Shown here in pieces: positions 1-11,099 of a stretch of DNA of 64,000 bases. Under the pieces are notes generated by a model. The model made no database searches and was not told the DNA's origin. It saw only the letters and a program-made list of their open reading frames with translations. This stretch comes from Chinchilla lanigera (Eukaryota; Chordata; Mammalia; Rodentia; Chinchillidae). The stretch lies in NCBI RefSeq assembly GCF_000276665.1, contig NW_004955429.1, positions 3,478,586 to 3,542,585 of the forward strand. The letters are read 5' to 3'. Position numbers and translations under genes: made by a program. Every line of letters starts with the position of its first letter. The stretch's first letter is position 1.

Positions 1-1520
1 AGAACCCAGCCTGGCTGACATTTATCATTCCCACAGAATTAGGACTTTCACTTGATGAACAGGAAGAGCGGCCCCAATTACCTCCTCCTGTAAAACAAGC
101 TTGCCTCCCATCTGCACTTATTAATTTACAGATTTCAGGTTCATTTGGCAATCTGAGAAGTCATTTCTCTTCCCCTTCTCAATACTGAGTCAAGAGCTGA
201 AGGCAGTTGTCACGCACTTGTGTGCCAGCTTGAGATGCGCGCATGGTCTCTGTGCCTACTTTATTCCTGCCCACTCTGTTTTCTCAGTCAGTCAGGAGCT
301 GCAGTCTTACTGGCCTTTTTGTACAGATAGTTCTGGCTCATCTTCCTTTATTTTCAGTTCAATTTTCATTGCCTTAATAGCAAGAGTGTTTTCTTCCTCT
401 CTCTCCTTCCCCGCCAGGCCCTATGCGGCCACTTCTGACAAATTAGGGGAAGGATGGAGGGTACACATACAGCTACATGAAAGGAAAAAACCTCCAGTAT
501 GAAAAGTCAGTACTTTAGGGCTGCACATAATTTTGTTCTCTCCTTTATCCATCCACCGACAGGGAAACAAGGGCCCTGTGAAAACTTTATAATTTCACCA
601 GAAGGTTCCTCTGTAATGTGCCAAGCCCGGGGGAGGAAAAGGAGACCTGTGCTCAAAGTCATGTACATTTGACTGCAATTTTCCTCGCTATTACTCTGTG
701 CCAAAGATGAGTTCCTATGACCAACTTTTCTTCCTAAAATCACATACTGAAATTGGAAAATCCCGGAAAGAGCTCATTGGATTTTCTGATTTCTTTGTTT
801 TCCCTTTCAATCAGCCTCATGCTGATGCTGGAGAAAGGGAAAATAAACATCCAAGTCAGACTTTGTTTTCCTGAGAGGACAGATTTTGTTGCTTTCAAGT
901 AGGGTTTTCTGCAGAGCAACTTTCTTGGGATGAATGTGAGTCAGGAGTGGGAATGAGGCAAAAGCTATTAACTTGAAATGATAGAAATGAGGACTAATGC
1001 TGAGATGTCTCCATACCCACAGCATTTTGCACTTGAGTTGAAATCAAACTGAGAAATAAATATCTTGTTAGGAATTTTGCCCGGTGAATAATGCTGACTT
1101 GAGAGCTGTAAATGGTGAGCACAGGCAATATCCAGTTATTAGTGGTACTTTACCTACTAATAGTTAAAAGATTTCTGTGTGAGGAAATTATCTCTCTTCC
1201 TCAGTAAACGAGATCCAAGGTATAAAACAGACTCTAATCCATCAACTGGGGTATCACGGAATATCTTCAAAAATTGCAGAGCTAATAATTTCCTTCTGCC
1301 AGGGATAATTTGATTTAATTTTTCTTTTCTTAATGTCTATATCAGTAGCGGAATAACAAAATAAGAATTAGACTGCCTATGCACTATGATCTTCTCTTCA
1401 TCCTTTCCTGCCTGGTATAGACAGTAGACAGGTCCCAGACTGGAAGGTAGAAGTCTGGAAGCCTGAAATACCAGTCCGGTCAGAGGAACTGAGCAAGACT
1501 CAAGTGACAGAAATCTAGAC
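1..1520. other. Unique sequence, no feature recognised
   Basis: Mixed-composition sequence without a repeat I can name. The open frames here are under 100 codons, show no familiar motif, and overlap one another on both strands, as expected by chance. It may contain conserved noncoding elements, but single-sequence reading cannot show this. Confidence 0.5.
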
Positions 1521-1524
1521 ATCT

Positions 1525-1880
1525 ATTTCATTTATTCATTTAACAGCAGTGACTGAATGGTTATTGTGTACCAGGTACTTTACCACACAACTGGGACACA
1601 TCAGTGGTGAGCTACACAAAAATCCTTGTGAAACAAAGATTATACATTCTGAAAGTAGGGGACCAGCAATTAACAATAAGCATGATAATGGAGTAAATTC
1701 TATAGTGTGTTGGAAGCTGAGAAATTCTATAGGAAAAATAAGGTAGGGCAATAGGGATCAAAATGTCAAGTTTCAAAGATGTGGTCTAGATCTCATGGGC
1801 CACTGTAAGAAACTTGACTTTACTTTGAGTAAGACAGGAGCCACTTGGATTTTGAGTTCTTTATGTATCGATGTTTCATA
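1525..1880 (-). repeat. L2 LINE fragment
   Basis: The stretch opens with TTTATTCATTTAACAGCAG and continues with a 'tgtaccaggtacttta' phrase. It then runs through text equivalent to the L2 3' region read in reverse complement, including 'agtaagacaggagccacttgg'-like sequence. L2 is an ancient, inactive mammalian LINE. The small open frames inside it are accidental. Confidence 0.55.
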
Positions 1881-2269
1881 TATCAGTCGACACAGGGAAG
1901 CTTTAGGTGATTACTGTATTGTGCAGGTCAACAGCTACAGTGTTGCTGCCTATACAGAATGTGTGTATAATTATTTGTTTTATTACATTGTGGCTTTATT
2001 ATTTTCATGGAAAATCAGGTGCTGATCCTAATACATGGAGACAAACTGGGAAATCATTGTATCTTTGATTCTCAACCTGGAAAATGAGTTAGAGTCCCCT
2101 GTTGTGCTTTTATACCATACGAACACCAGCATCCATACCTAAAGGCTAGATTTAAGTTGCCTGGTAAAGAGCCTGAAGTGCAGGATTTTTAGAAAAAGAA
2201 AATAAAGAAAAAAATTTCTAGGATAACTCTAATGTTCCACCAGGGTTGGCTGGTTCTGCATTAACTGTT

Positions 2270-2815
2270 TTTAAATGTAAAGTAATTTTTAAATTTTTAA
2301 TTGGCACATAACTATTTACTTAAGGAGTTGAACTATACATGTATACAATATATCATGATCAGATCAAAGTATCTGGCACCTTAATCATCTCCAATATTTA
2401 AAATTTCTTTACACGGGGAATATTTAAAGTGTTCTGTGCTAACAGTTTTAAAATATACAATTAATCTTTATCAACCATAGTTATCCTATTAGGCTCTGGA
2501 ATATTAGAAGTTGTTCCTTCTGTTCAACTGCAACTGTAGCCACCTTTTCTCCAGTCCTGTAACCCCACTTTTCCCACACACTGGTGTTCACCATTCTACC
2601 TTCAACTTCTGTGAGATCACATCACTTAGCTTCCATATATAAATGTGAATGTGCATTGCTTTTCTATGCCTGACTGATTTCACTTAATTTAATAAACTCC
2701 AGGATCATCCACGTTGCCACAGATAATAGGATTTCTTTCTCTTTATGGCTGAATAATATTCAACTATGTATATGTACCATATTTTCTTTTTCCATTTATC
2801 CAACCATGGATTGTT
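2270..2815 (-). mobile_element. L1 3' end, minus strand
   Basis: Reverse complement of an older L1 3' UTR followed by the very end of ORF2. The diagnostic phrase 'tatggctgaataatattc' lies near 2744, with 'tatgtaccatattttctt' after it. The element is heavily 5' truncated. Its 5'-ward end, near 2815, abuts an L1 piece in the opposite orientation. Confidence 0.75.
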
Positions 2816-3020
2816 GAGAGTGCTAAGTAATACCTACAATGGAAAGCAAAATAAAGTTCCCTCAAAAAACTAGAAGTAAAACTATTTTATGATCCAGCAA
2901 TTGCACATTGAGTATGTATCCCAAGGAACAAGTTTACTACCTTAAAGAGTTATCTGTATGCTGTGTTTATTGTAATACTCTTCACAGTAGCCAAAATACA
3001 GAATCAAGAAAGGTACATTA
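2816..3020 (+). mobile_element. L1 ORF2-end piece, plus strand (inverted partner)
   Basis: Sense-strand L1 ORF2 3' sequence, with 'atgatccagcaattgcaca' at about 2890 and 'cacagtagccaaaatacagaatc' ending near 3006. In L1 order this segment lies immediately upstream of the breakpoint of the minus-strand piece at 2270-2815. The pair therefore looks like one insertion with an inverted 5' end. Confidence 0.7.
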
Positions 3021-3514
3021 GATGTTGTAAAGTTTAAAAATTCTTTAGCTCATTGAACTAAAACTGGAAGACCATGTCTTTATTTGAGATTAAGAGTTCA
3101 GTGTCAAGAATATATACTAAAGCTTCAAAAGACATCATCAGATACCATATTTTCTAAGTAAATGAAGCCCCTGTTTCAAACTTGTCTGAGTGTGAGAATT
3201 CCTTGCATCTTATTTTAGTTAGTTTTTAATAGTGGTTTTAAAGAGCACAGTCTTGGGAGTCTGTTTGGTGCAGAGGGAGCAGCATATTCAGTGGAGTAGA
3301 TGTGGGTCCCTCGTACCCAGCAGCAGGCTCTGCTATGGGCATGGGCCAACTGCTCAGTCCTCAAGAGTGAGGCAGCCCTGCTCAGGCCTTCAACTGATCA
3401 GTCACGTTAAAATCTAAATGGGAATCTCCTTGAGTACATGCTACTTGTGCAAGATAAAGTAAAAGATATAATAGTGATAAAAAGAGGAAGAGCTAATAGT
3501 TGCAATTTAGTTTT

Positions 3515-3810
3515 TCATTTCATTTCATTAACAACTACATATTTATGGGAGAAGGTCTGGGATTTCTAGATATGTATTAAAATGTATAGTGCTCAAATCA
3601 GGGTAATTAGCATATCTACCACCTTAAACTCAAGCACTTATCTTTTCTTTGTGTTAGGAACATTTAAAATCCTTTCTTCTAGCTATTTTGAAACATGCAG
3701 TGAACTATTGCTAACAATCACCTTCCTGTGTTATAGAACACTACAATTTATTCCTCCTACATATATTTTATTTGTATGTGGCTCTTTGCCTTCCTTTCTA
3801 TTAACATGGT
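3515..3810 (-). mobile_element. L1 3' UTR fragment
   Basis: Contains 'gctcaaatcagggtaattag' and 'catttaaaatcctttcttct', the standard reverse-complement text of medium-age L1 3' UTRs. It stops where the MaLR LTR begins. The 127-codon open frame that crosses this junction spans two different repeats and is not a gene. Confidence 0.7.
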
Positions 3811-4212
3811 GTGTTGCTCACATTTTTGTTGCTATAACCAAATGTCTAGGAGAAAAACTTAATGGAGGAATGATTTATTCTGGCTCACAGTTTCAGAAGT
3901 TTCAGTCCATGGTCAGCTGGCTCCATTTTTCTAAATTGTGTGATGAGGCTGAAACATCATGCTGAAAGGGCATGGTAGAGGAAAACTCATCTCCAAGTGG
4001 CCACAAGGCAGAGAAAAAAGAAAGAGCCAGATAGGAAGGTTCCAGGAACATGGTATACTCTTCGAAGACACACCACCATGACTAGTATCCTCCAGTTAGG
4101 CCCCACCTCCTAACGGCCCATTCAGCTAATGAGCTCTTCCATTGAGAAAGTTAGCACCTTCATGATTTAAGCACCTCTCTGGGCCCTACCTCTAAACATT
4201 GCTGTTCAAGCC
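3811..4212 (-). mobile_element. ERVL-MaLR solo LTR
   Basis: Reverse-oriented MaLR LTR. The text 'tttattctggctcacagttt' and 'ggtcagctggctcc' is the MaLR 3' half in reverse complement, and the end reads 'ctctaaacattgctgttcaag'. No internal region is attached. MaLRs are non-autonomous LTR retrotransposons mobilised by ERVL machinery. Confidence 0.75.
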
Positions 4213-4344
4213 CTCAGTGTCTGTAAGTCTTTGGAGGATACTTCATATTTAAATAATAACACATGGCAAGTGACAGGAAGCCACCAAAATCATTGCATGC
4301 TGTATGTAAAACCACATTTGGTTATTTCCAGGTGGGTTTTTCAA

Positions 4345-4520
4345 TTGTTCAATCATCATCGCCATCATTATTATCCTTATAGCTTTATATTCATTATCTA
4401 TGCCACTGTCACAACAATTCTAAAACTTAGATACTATTTTACCTCCTTTTTTACATATGAGGAAATCCATTTTTGTAGCCATTTGCATAGCTGCAGGATA
4501 GCTTGGCAGGCTTGGAGCTT
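4345..4520 (-). repeat. Possible MIR fragment
   Basis: The phrase 'acatatgaggaaatcc' preceded by 'acttagatactattttacc' matches the usual MIR reverse-orientation pattern (two-nucleotide-step match to 'ttttacagatgaggaaactg'). Diverged, so tentative. Confidence 0.35.
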
Positions 4521-4803
4521 CTACAGTCTGGCTTCAACAGTGAGACACTTACCTACCATAATGTACTCTATTTGACTATAAATTCTAGATACATACCTGA
4601 TGCAGTCCCTGTAACTGTTTTAAGAAATAGAATGTAGGTCGTGTCCATTTTTTGCCCAATATTTTCTGTAGGCAAAATATTCTCAGAATTTGCATATCCA
4701 TTATTCACTGTGCAAATGAGGGGAGGGACTTCCAATTTTCCCTGGCACTGAATGCCCTAGATGACACTAGACCGTGTATGAACTATAAAGATAAAGCAAA
4801 ATA

Positions 4804-4874
4804 GGGCTGGGCATGTAGCTCAATAGTACATCACTTGTGTAGCATGTAATGAGCTCTGAGTTTGATTGCCAGCA

Positions 4875-4910
<36 letters not shown>
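4804..4910 (+). mobile_element. ID-type SINE, old copy
   Basis: Starts GGGCTGGGCATGTAGCTCAA, which contains an A-box-like segment, and later has 'gagtttgattgcc' as the B-box-like segment. Instead of a plain A tail it ends in a CA microsatellite. Flanking 'aaagataaa' at 4787 and 4911 is a likely short TSD. The sequence is more diverged than the young copies in this window. Confidence 0.75.
4872..4910. repeat. (CA)n microsatellite
   Basis: About 19 uninterrupted CA units that form the 3' tail of the ID copy starting at 4804. The repeat probably expanded from the SINE tail. Confidence 0.95.
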
Positions 4911-4913
<3 letters not shown>

Positions 4914-4919
4914 GATAAA

Positions 4920-5900
4920 ATATTTTGCAAGCTCTACTAGATGAGTTTCATTTTCTTTGTTGAAATCTGTAAGCTGCCAGTTTCCTTTGACCTGATTTGC
5001 TCATGGCCTTCAAAATGTGGCAGCCAGAATCCTGCTAATGTTGGGGTGGGGAAAAGTCCATTTTCAAAAAGCCATATTACTCATATGGAACTGGGAAATC
5101 TGTCTCTGGCCTCCAAATATCAACAGTGTGTAATTAGCAGCTGCTAAAATAATAGGAGTCAATTGAACAAAAATATGGTATGCTCAGCATTCATTTATTA
5201 AATACCTTGTTTCCAAACAGAGCTTTTCACAGTGGCTGAGAAGCCTTCTTGGGGGGCTTTTCACACCCATCCCTGGACACAGGGAATTAACAGAATTCTT
5301 TTCTTAAAAACTTCTAAAACCAGCTCTTGCTACATCCAACAAGCAAACACAGACACAACTATTTTACATCTGCGTGATGAACAATGTATTTATCAAAAGC
5401 AGCCTTTAAGTAGGTTGCCATTATCAAAGACGTCAGCAGCCTGTCTCCCTGGGAGACAGTGAAACCCCGCATTTATCTAAATTATCTCAGTAATATGACA
5501 GAGTGATTGCTCACTAATGGTCAGTAACAGTTTTCTTTGTCATTTTCCTAGTCATTACCTCCTCAGAATGAACTGCAGAAATAAACTGCTTGGAGTCCGT
5601 GACTAGAATGCTAAGCTCCACTTTGGGTTGGTGGTTGGTTCTCTCAAATGCATGGACTGGGCTCACACAGTTCTGACGTTTCCATTTTGTGAAAAGGAAC
5701 ACCCTGCCTTAGGAAGTCTGGTGGACACAGAGATACTTTACATGCAAATAAAGCATGCAGTTAGCGTTCCCCCTGGTTGTGCATTCTGTCCTGCATCTGA
5801 CAAAATGAGCGCTGTCAGATGCTCAGAAAGGGCTAGTGGAGATATTTGCGGGTGTCTGTGGCTTGATCAGGCTTTGCTTCAGGTTTTTCCTGTTCATACT
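4920..5900. other. Unique sequence, no feature recognised
   Basis: No repeat or gene that I can identify. A 132-codon open frame beginning at 5628 runs into A-rich repeat-like sequence, has no recognisable motif, and is probably fortuitous. Confidence 0.45.
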
Positions 5901-5904
5901 GTCC

Positions 5905-6110
5905 TCTTTTTTAAAAAAATTTTAATTTTAAAGGAAATAGTACCAAAAAAACGAAACAATAGCAAAATACAAACAAAACAAAGCAAGGACATTAAAAATG
6001 ATACGGGGTTTCAAACCAAATGTTAGGGATTAGCAGTGGTTGTTATATTACATATTGTTATCTTCAGCGAAGTTGCTCAGATTACCAGATGTAAAAATCG
6101 CTTATTCCCT
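5905..6110 (+). repeat. Unidentified dispersed repeat, copy A
   Basis: Contains 'cagtggttgttatattacat' and 'gctcagattaccagatg'. The same text occurs in reverse complement at 7050-7265, and a more diverged form occurs at 42060-42310. I cannot name the family. It could be an old L1 3' UTR, an LTR, or a DNA transposon. Confidence 0.6.
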
Positions 6111-6730
6111 TTAACGATTTTACTGTCCTCTTTTCAAGGTACCGATCACATGGTACAACCAAGCACCCTGGACAGCAGACTCTGTGACTCTTCGGCAGCT
6201 GCAGCGTGAGTATCAAAGCCCCTGTCCTTTTCTCAGCAGGGGGCATGTACATATGTGTTTTTCTAACGGACAAAACTAGATGGTGCTTCAAATATAAAAA
6301 AGCCCAAGCCGAACAGTGAAAAATAAGAAAACAAAACAATTTTCTCCAGTAGACAGAGCTGAGGAAGGTTAAAAAAATGAAGATTTAAAAATGTAAGTGA
6401 ATGGCTAGAGCAGGGAAAATAGGTCATTGGACTTCACTGGGCTGAGCAGTCCCAATAATACTGCCAAGCAATTAAATACCTTTCCATGAGAGAATCAGAA
6501 TGGCAGCTACAGTTGCCACCACTGGTAGGACAAGCTGTCTCCGTCGTACTGCCCTCCTCCCTGTGAAATTATCACCGTATGAAAGATGAGGTGCAGTGAA
6601 CCCAGACACCAGGGAAATGAACCTCTAGGCATATAACTGCCTGTGTGAGCGTGCACAAAGAGGGTGAACAATTCTTCAGTCTTCTGTGCAACCCAAGGTC
6701 ACCTCAGCCACACTCTTCCTCAGCTGTTGG
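6111..6730. other. Unique sequence, no feature recognised
   Basis: No recognisable repeat, exon or RNA gene. Short frames on both strands only. Confidence 0.45.
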
Positions 6731-6734
6731 GATT

Positions 6735-6850
6735 ATTCGTTGTTCCTTTGCTAATGTATCAGTGCCTTCAGGGTAGAAACTGTTTATCCCCTCACCTGTG
6801 TGCCCAATACCTGGCACATAGCAGGCGCTTAATGAATGTGTGTTGAGCTG
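6735..6850 (+). repeat. L2 LINE 3' fragment
   Basis: Typical L2 3' text: 'cagggtagaaactgtttatc' then 'ctggcacatagcaggcgc' then 'ttaatgaatgtgtgttgag'. Confidence 0.7.
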
Positions 6851-6992
6851 CATGAATATAGATAGTCACATTTGACATTCTAACATCTTTCCTATATTTT
6901 TAAAAAATAAGCGATTTTAGAAAACTACTTTTGGAAAGAACAACTGGGATGAGGAAAAGGAGAAAAGAAAGAAAGAAGGGGAAATATATACA

Positions 6993-6993
<1 letters not shown>

Positions 6994-7024
<31 letters not shown>
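6994..7024. repeat. (CA)n microsatellite
   Basis: About 15 CA units preceded by a purine tract (gaaagaaggg). Confidence 0.95.
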
Positions 7025-7028
<4 letters not shown>

Positions 7029-7049
7029 ACAGCTGAGAAAATTATACTG

Positions 7050-7265
7050 CTAATTTTTGTTGGTTTTTAAAAGGAACAGTTAATGCTTAATTTTTTTGAC
7101 AAATTTTGCATGCTTATATCTGGTAATCTGAACAACTACTTTGAAGGTCAAAATATGTAACATAACAACCATTGCTGATTTCCTATCATCTTGTTTTGAA
7201 ATTCTGCATCATTTTTACTGTTTTCTATTTTTTTATTGTCTTTAAAATAAAAAAGAAAAATGTAA
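7050..7265 (-). repeat. Unidentified dispersed repeat, copy B
   Basis: Reverse-complement counterpart of 5905-6110. 'ctggtaatctgaacaactac' and 'gtaacataacaaccattgct' align with copy A read backwards, at roughly 80 to 85 percent identity by eye. The two copies form an inverted pair about 1 kb apart. Confidence 0.6.
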
Positions 7266-7978
7266 AGAGAGTGGATGTTACATGGCCTCATCCCAAAATG
7301 ATAATTATGTGAAGTAACAGATTTGTTAACTAGCTAGGTTTAACCATCCTACAATGTATATTTACTTCAAAATAGCATTTTGTACTAAGAACAGACGATA
7401 TTGTTTTGTTTTTTTAAAAAAAATTTAAAAAGTGAAAAAAACTACTTTTCCCTCACAGTACTACTTTAAATCCTAAGACACTGGTTGTATTAATGATATT
7501 AACCCATGTTTTGTCTGGTAGTCAGACATTCAGATAGCAAGAAATCATGGGAAAGGAAAAGGTAGCTTGCTGGGTGGGCAGCCACCCTGTGGACTGCAGC
7601 AGTGCAAGGCGGTAAAGGGTCATAGCATCAACATATCAGCCCACAGGTATGAACTGGACTTCATGCTGTCCATTTAAAACAGGCTTGCCCTACCTGATAG
7701 CTTCCTGTGTATCTGCAGTCCCTTGGTCTGAGTTTGAAATGGGTGGTGAGTTGGCAAGAGCTGCCATATCCCTCAGCCCCTGAGTGATGAGAGTGCTTGG
7801 CCATTTTGCCACTTACGCACCTTGCTCTGAGAAGTGACAGGAACTCCCCCCAACTGAGAGAGTGGCTGAGAATACTGTACACCAAAGTGCACCAAACTAC
7901 TAAGCTTAAAATCACAACAGAAATGGAAAGATTGATGTCTTGAGGATCATAAGCCCAACTGTAACAAAAAACAGTTTT

Positions 7979-8090
7979 GGGGCTGGGGATTTATCTCCAC
8001 GGCACAGCACCTGCCTGGCAAGCACAAGGTCGTGAGTTCGATTCCTGGTACCGGAAAAAACCAACCAAACAAACAAAAAACAAAAAACAA
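7979..8090 (+). mobile_element. ID-type SINE
   Basis: Body runs from GGGGCTGGGGATTTATCTCC to 'gttcgattcctggtaccgg', with an A-rich tail of AAAC units. The near-matching flanks 'aaaaacagtttt' (left) and 'aaaacagtctt' (right) are the likely TSD. The A box carries a substitution (TTATCTCCA). Confidence 0.9.
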
Positions 8091-8099
8091 AACAGTCTT

Positions 8100-8870
8100 A
8101 TACCTCCATGGGGCTGGGTGGCATTGTGGTACTATCATTCCATAAACAAAGCCTAGTGTTCAAAGTGGACAGTGAGCCACCAACCAAAGGTTAAATTATG
8201 TTCAAGCCATATATTTAAGAAGCCAGATAAATACAGAATATGTTTTAGAAGGAATTTTACCCAAAATAGTATATCTGAGAATTTTTCTCTTAGAAGAGTA
8301 AAATTCCATCACCTGGAAATTTGCTTTTTGTCATTTCACTCTTTTCTTACACATGTGAAATCAACTGAGGTACTTATCATAACAGGCTACTGTCACCAAG
8401 CCAGTAACGTAAAGAAATTCACTTCTAGGTGTAAATAGTTTTGAGGAGGATTTTACATTCTTATGAGAGAAAAATAGGTATGGACCATTACATAGACTCA
8501 GGAGGAACTGAACTGTGTTTAAACATGGTGGAAGGGATGCAGAATCTTAGTTTGTCATCAACAGAATACTCATACATGATAATCACTTTTGGTACCAATC
8601 TACTTTTTATACTAAAACTATAAGTATCTTGCAATAAAATCAACTAAGGAAATTATTCTTTATCTTACAATAGTATATCCAGAAAAGACTGAGAGTATGA
8701 AAGCATGAAACCACACTATAAAGGGAAGTTTATTTAGCTAGAAGAAGGTAAGTCTAAATGCTCTGACTTTGGAAGAACTACCATGCAAATGATGGGAAAA
8801 AAGTTTCTTTTTTGTGTTTGAGTAAAAGTAGGGTCAATAAGTTTAACATATGGTAGAGAGGCAGACAAAT
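8100..8870. other. Unique sequence, no feature recognised
   Basis: Two adjacent small plus-strand frames (8172-8438 and 8441-8623) have no start context, motif or codon pattern that would support a gene. Confidence 0.4.
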
Positions 8871-8878
8871 ATATCTGT

Positions 8879-9010
8879 GTGAGAGAGAGAGAGGAAAAGA
8901 GAGAGAGAGGGAAGGAGAGGGAGAGAGGGAAGGAGAGGGAGGGGGAGGAAGAGGGAGGGGGAAGGGAGAGACAGACAGAGAACAGAAAGATAAAAAGAGA
9001 AGAGAGATTG
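8879..9010. repeat. Polypurine GA/GGA tract
   Basis: About 130 bases of nearly pure purine on the plus strand (gagagaga, ggagagggag, gggggagg). Such tracts can form H-DNA triplexes in vitro. The minus-strand Ser/Pro/Leu-rich open frame here is a low-complexity artefact. Confidence 0.9.
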
Positions 9011-9049
9011 GAAAAAAGACCCTCATATTTTCTGTAATTCTTTCCACTA

Positions 9050-10300
9050 GAGAGATATAATTCTAGATGACATTTGAGGTCTTTTAAAACTCCAGATTCT
9101 GTGATTCCAGGTCTGAATGTATATTTTGCTTAGAAGGGAGTGAATAATTGGCAGAAATAATGACTCAGCTCCAAATGGAATCATATTATCCATTTTTTTG
9201 TCATAGCTATTGAAGCTGAAGCTTCTTAAAAACAAAAAGTCCAATGGAATCACACAGACAATAAATCTCCTTGAGTGTCCTTCAGTCAAACAGCAGCGGT
9301 ATCCTGTGCTACACCAGACAAGCCTGGTGCTTTCCTGTGGAACCTACTGCAGTTAAGTACTTGGCCCACCGCTACCCATACAACTTTATTCAAATTTGAA
9401 AGCCACAATGTGGATCTTGAGTACAGGCGGGGTCACACTGCCCTCTGTGCCCCCTGCTTTCACTTCCAGATTCCACTGCACTGTGATCTGTGGCTGCCCC
9501 TGAGCAAATAGCTTGGTTTAAGTGTCTGTTTGTTGTGCAGAGAAATGCACTCTAGGATTTTAGCTGAGAGTGATTTCATCAGCTCAGAGAATGAGAGTAG
9601 AAATGATGGGTTATACATGGAAAATAAATCATGGCTTGGAGAGCAGAGCTAGGACTGAACCTCCCTCATGAAATAATCCTATCACTCCAGGGATCCAACC
9701 CGCACAGATAATGATAATTCATTTCTGAAAAAGACACTGAACTTATGTGGACCATGTGGCATGCCCGCAGTCTTCCACAGACTTCTTGTTCCCAGTCCAC
9801 TCACTCCCAGGAAACATTAACATTATTTGTCTTAAACATCTGAAAGTCAGAGGCCATCAGATGGTAGAATAGATCCCTTGTATGTAGATATTCAGATCCC
9901 ATTTATCTATTTATTATTACTTAGAACAGAGATAGGCAGTTAGTAAGGACATTCAATGTCGCTGTTATAGAATCACCTTGGAAGAGATGAGACAGAGTCC
10001 ACATATTAATGTTTCCTGATGCATCCGAGCTGATAAGTCTGCCTGTCATTACCCCAAGAATTAAGTTGAAATCTTCTCACAGTTGGCCTGTACCATAGTT
10101 GTTCAGCCTTCAGTATTATAAACATCCACCAGCCACATTAGATGGCCTTCCTAGGGTCAGTTTTCTATAGTGGCACATGTTCTAATGGGGGGGCCGGGGA
10201 CCCTCAGCTGTGGGCTCAGTAGGCTACCATGCACCTGTAATAGATGCAGGCAATGAGTGAGGGATGGTTTTATCACTATGCTGAGTATATAAAACAGTGA
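9050..10300. other. Unique sequence, no feature recognised
   Basis: No repeat family or exon recognised. Confidence 0.4.
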
Positions 10301-10304
10301 TGCT

Positions 10305-10411
10305 GGCTGGGGATATAGCTCAGCGGCACAAGCGCCTGCCTGGCAAGTCTAAGGTCCCGAGTTTGATTCCTGCTACCACAAAAAAAAAAAAAAAGAAAAA
10401 GAAAAGAAAGG
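10305..10411 (+). mobile_element. ID-type SINE
   Basis: Body GGCTGGGGATATAGCTCAGC through 'gagtttgattcctgctacc', then an A/G-rich tail. The flanks are too short to define a TSD with confidence (possible 'gtgat'). Confidence 0.9.
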
Positions 10412-11099
10412 TGATCCTTTCTCCATCCTCATTTAAGTTTTTAAAAAAGTAGATGGACCATGTTGCAGGGAACCTTTTTGTTACTATGAAGCCAATGGAC
10501 TGGGGAGTGAGAACATTGAAAGCTACCTGAAAAGTTAGATGTTTGTATGCCACAGAAAAAATGGAGCCACTAGAACTCTTGAGCATTAAAAATGTTACTG
10601 TATGTAGTTATGTCTTAGAGGAAGTGATTGTAAGATTATATGGGGGGGCTTCCTTTTTAATTTCTTGCCTATAATTTTTTTTTTAGTTTGGAAGCAAGGG
10701 ATAGCCACTGAAAAAATGTACTTTTCAAGATGAAAGAGAATGGGAAATTCTATGACTTCTAACATTTTTTAGGTAATACCTATGAGAGGAAATTCTCCAG
10801 AGCTCTAGAGCTCAAGATAGTAACACATCACTTGTTTGATTAAATTGGGTTTAATCAGTTCCTGACTTCCTCATGAACATTCAATAACTGAAAGGATATG
10901 AAGTATTAAGGAGGTTAGTATTTGAAATCAGGGAATTAATTAATACTTTGTTTATTTTTTAATTTTAAATTATGAAGTGTTTTAACAAACACTGAAAATA
11001 CATATAACACTCATGGACATTTGCTATGCTTTGTTTTATATTCCTCACTTAAAGAAATAAAATATTATACTAAAATCCCAATATCCTCACAGGTCTCCT

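Noticed and set aside
8778..9047. Minus-strand Ser/Pro/Leu-rich frame
   Set aside because: It is a direct translation of the polypurine/polypyrimidine tract, so a low-complexity artefact.
10186..10200. G-run (gggggggccgggg) as a G-quadruplex or promoter element
   Set aside because: Only one long run plus a short one, with no further G tracts nearby and no CpG enrichment.
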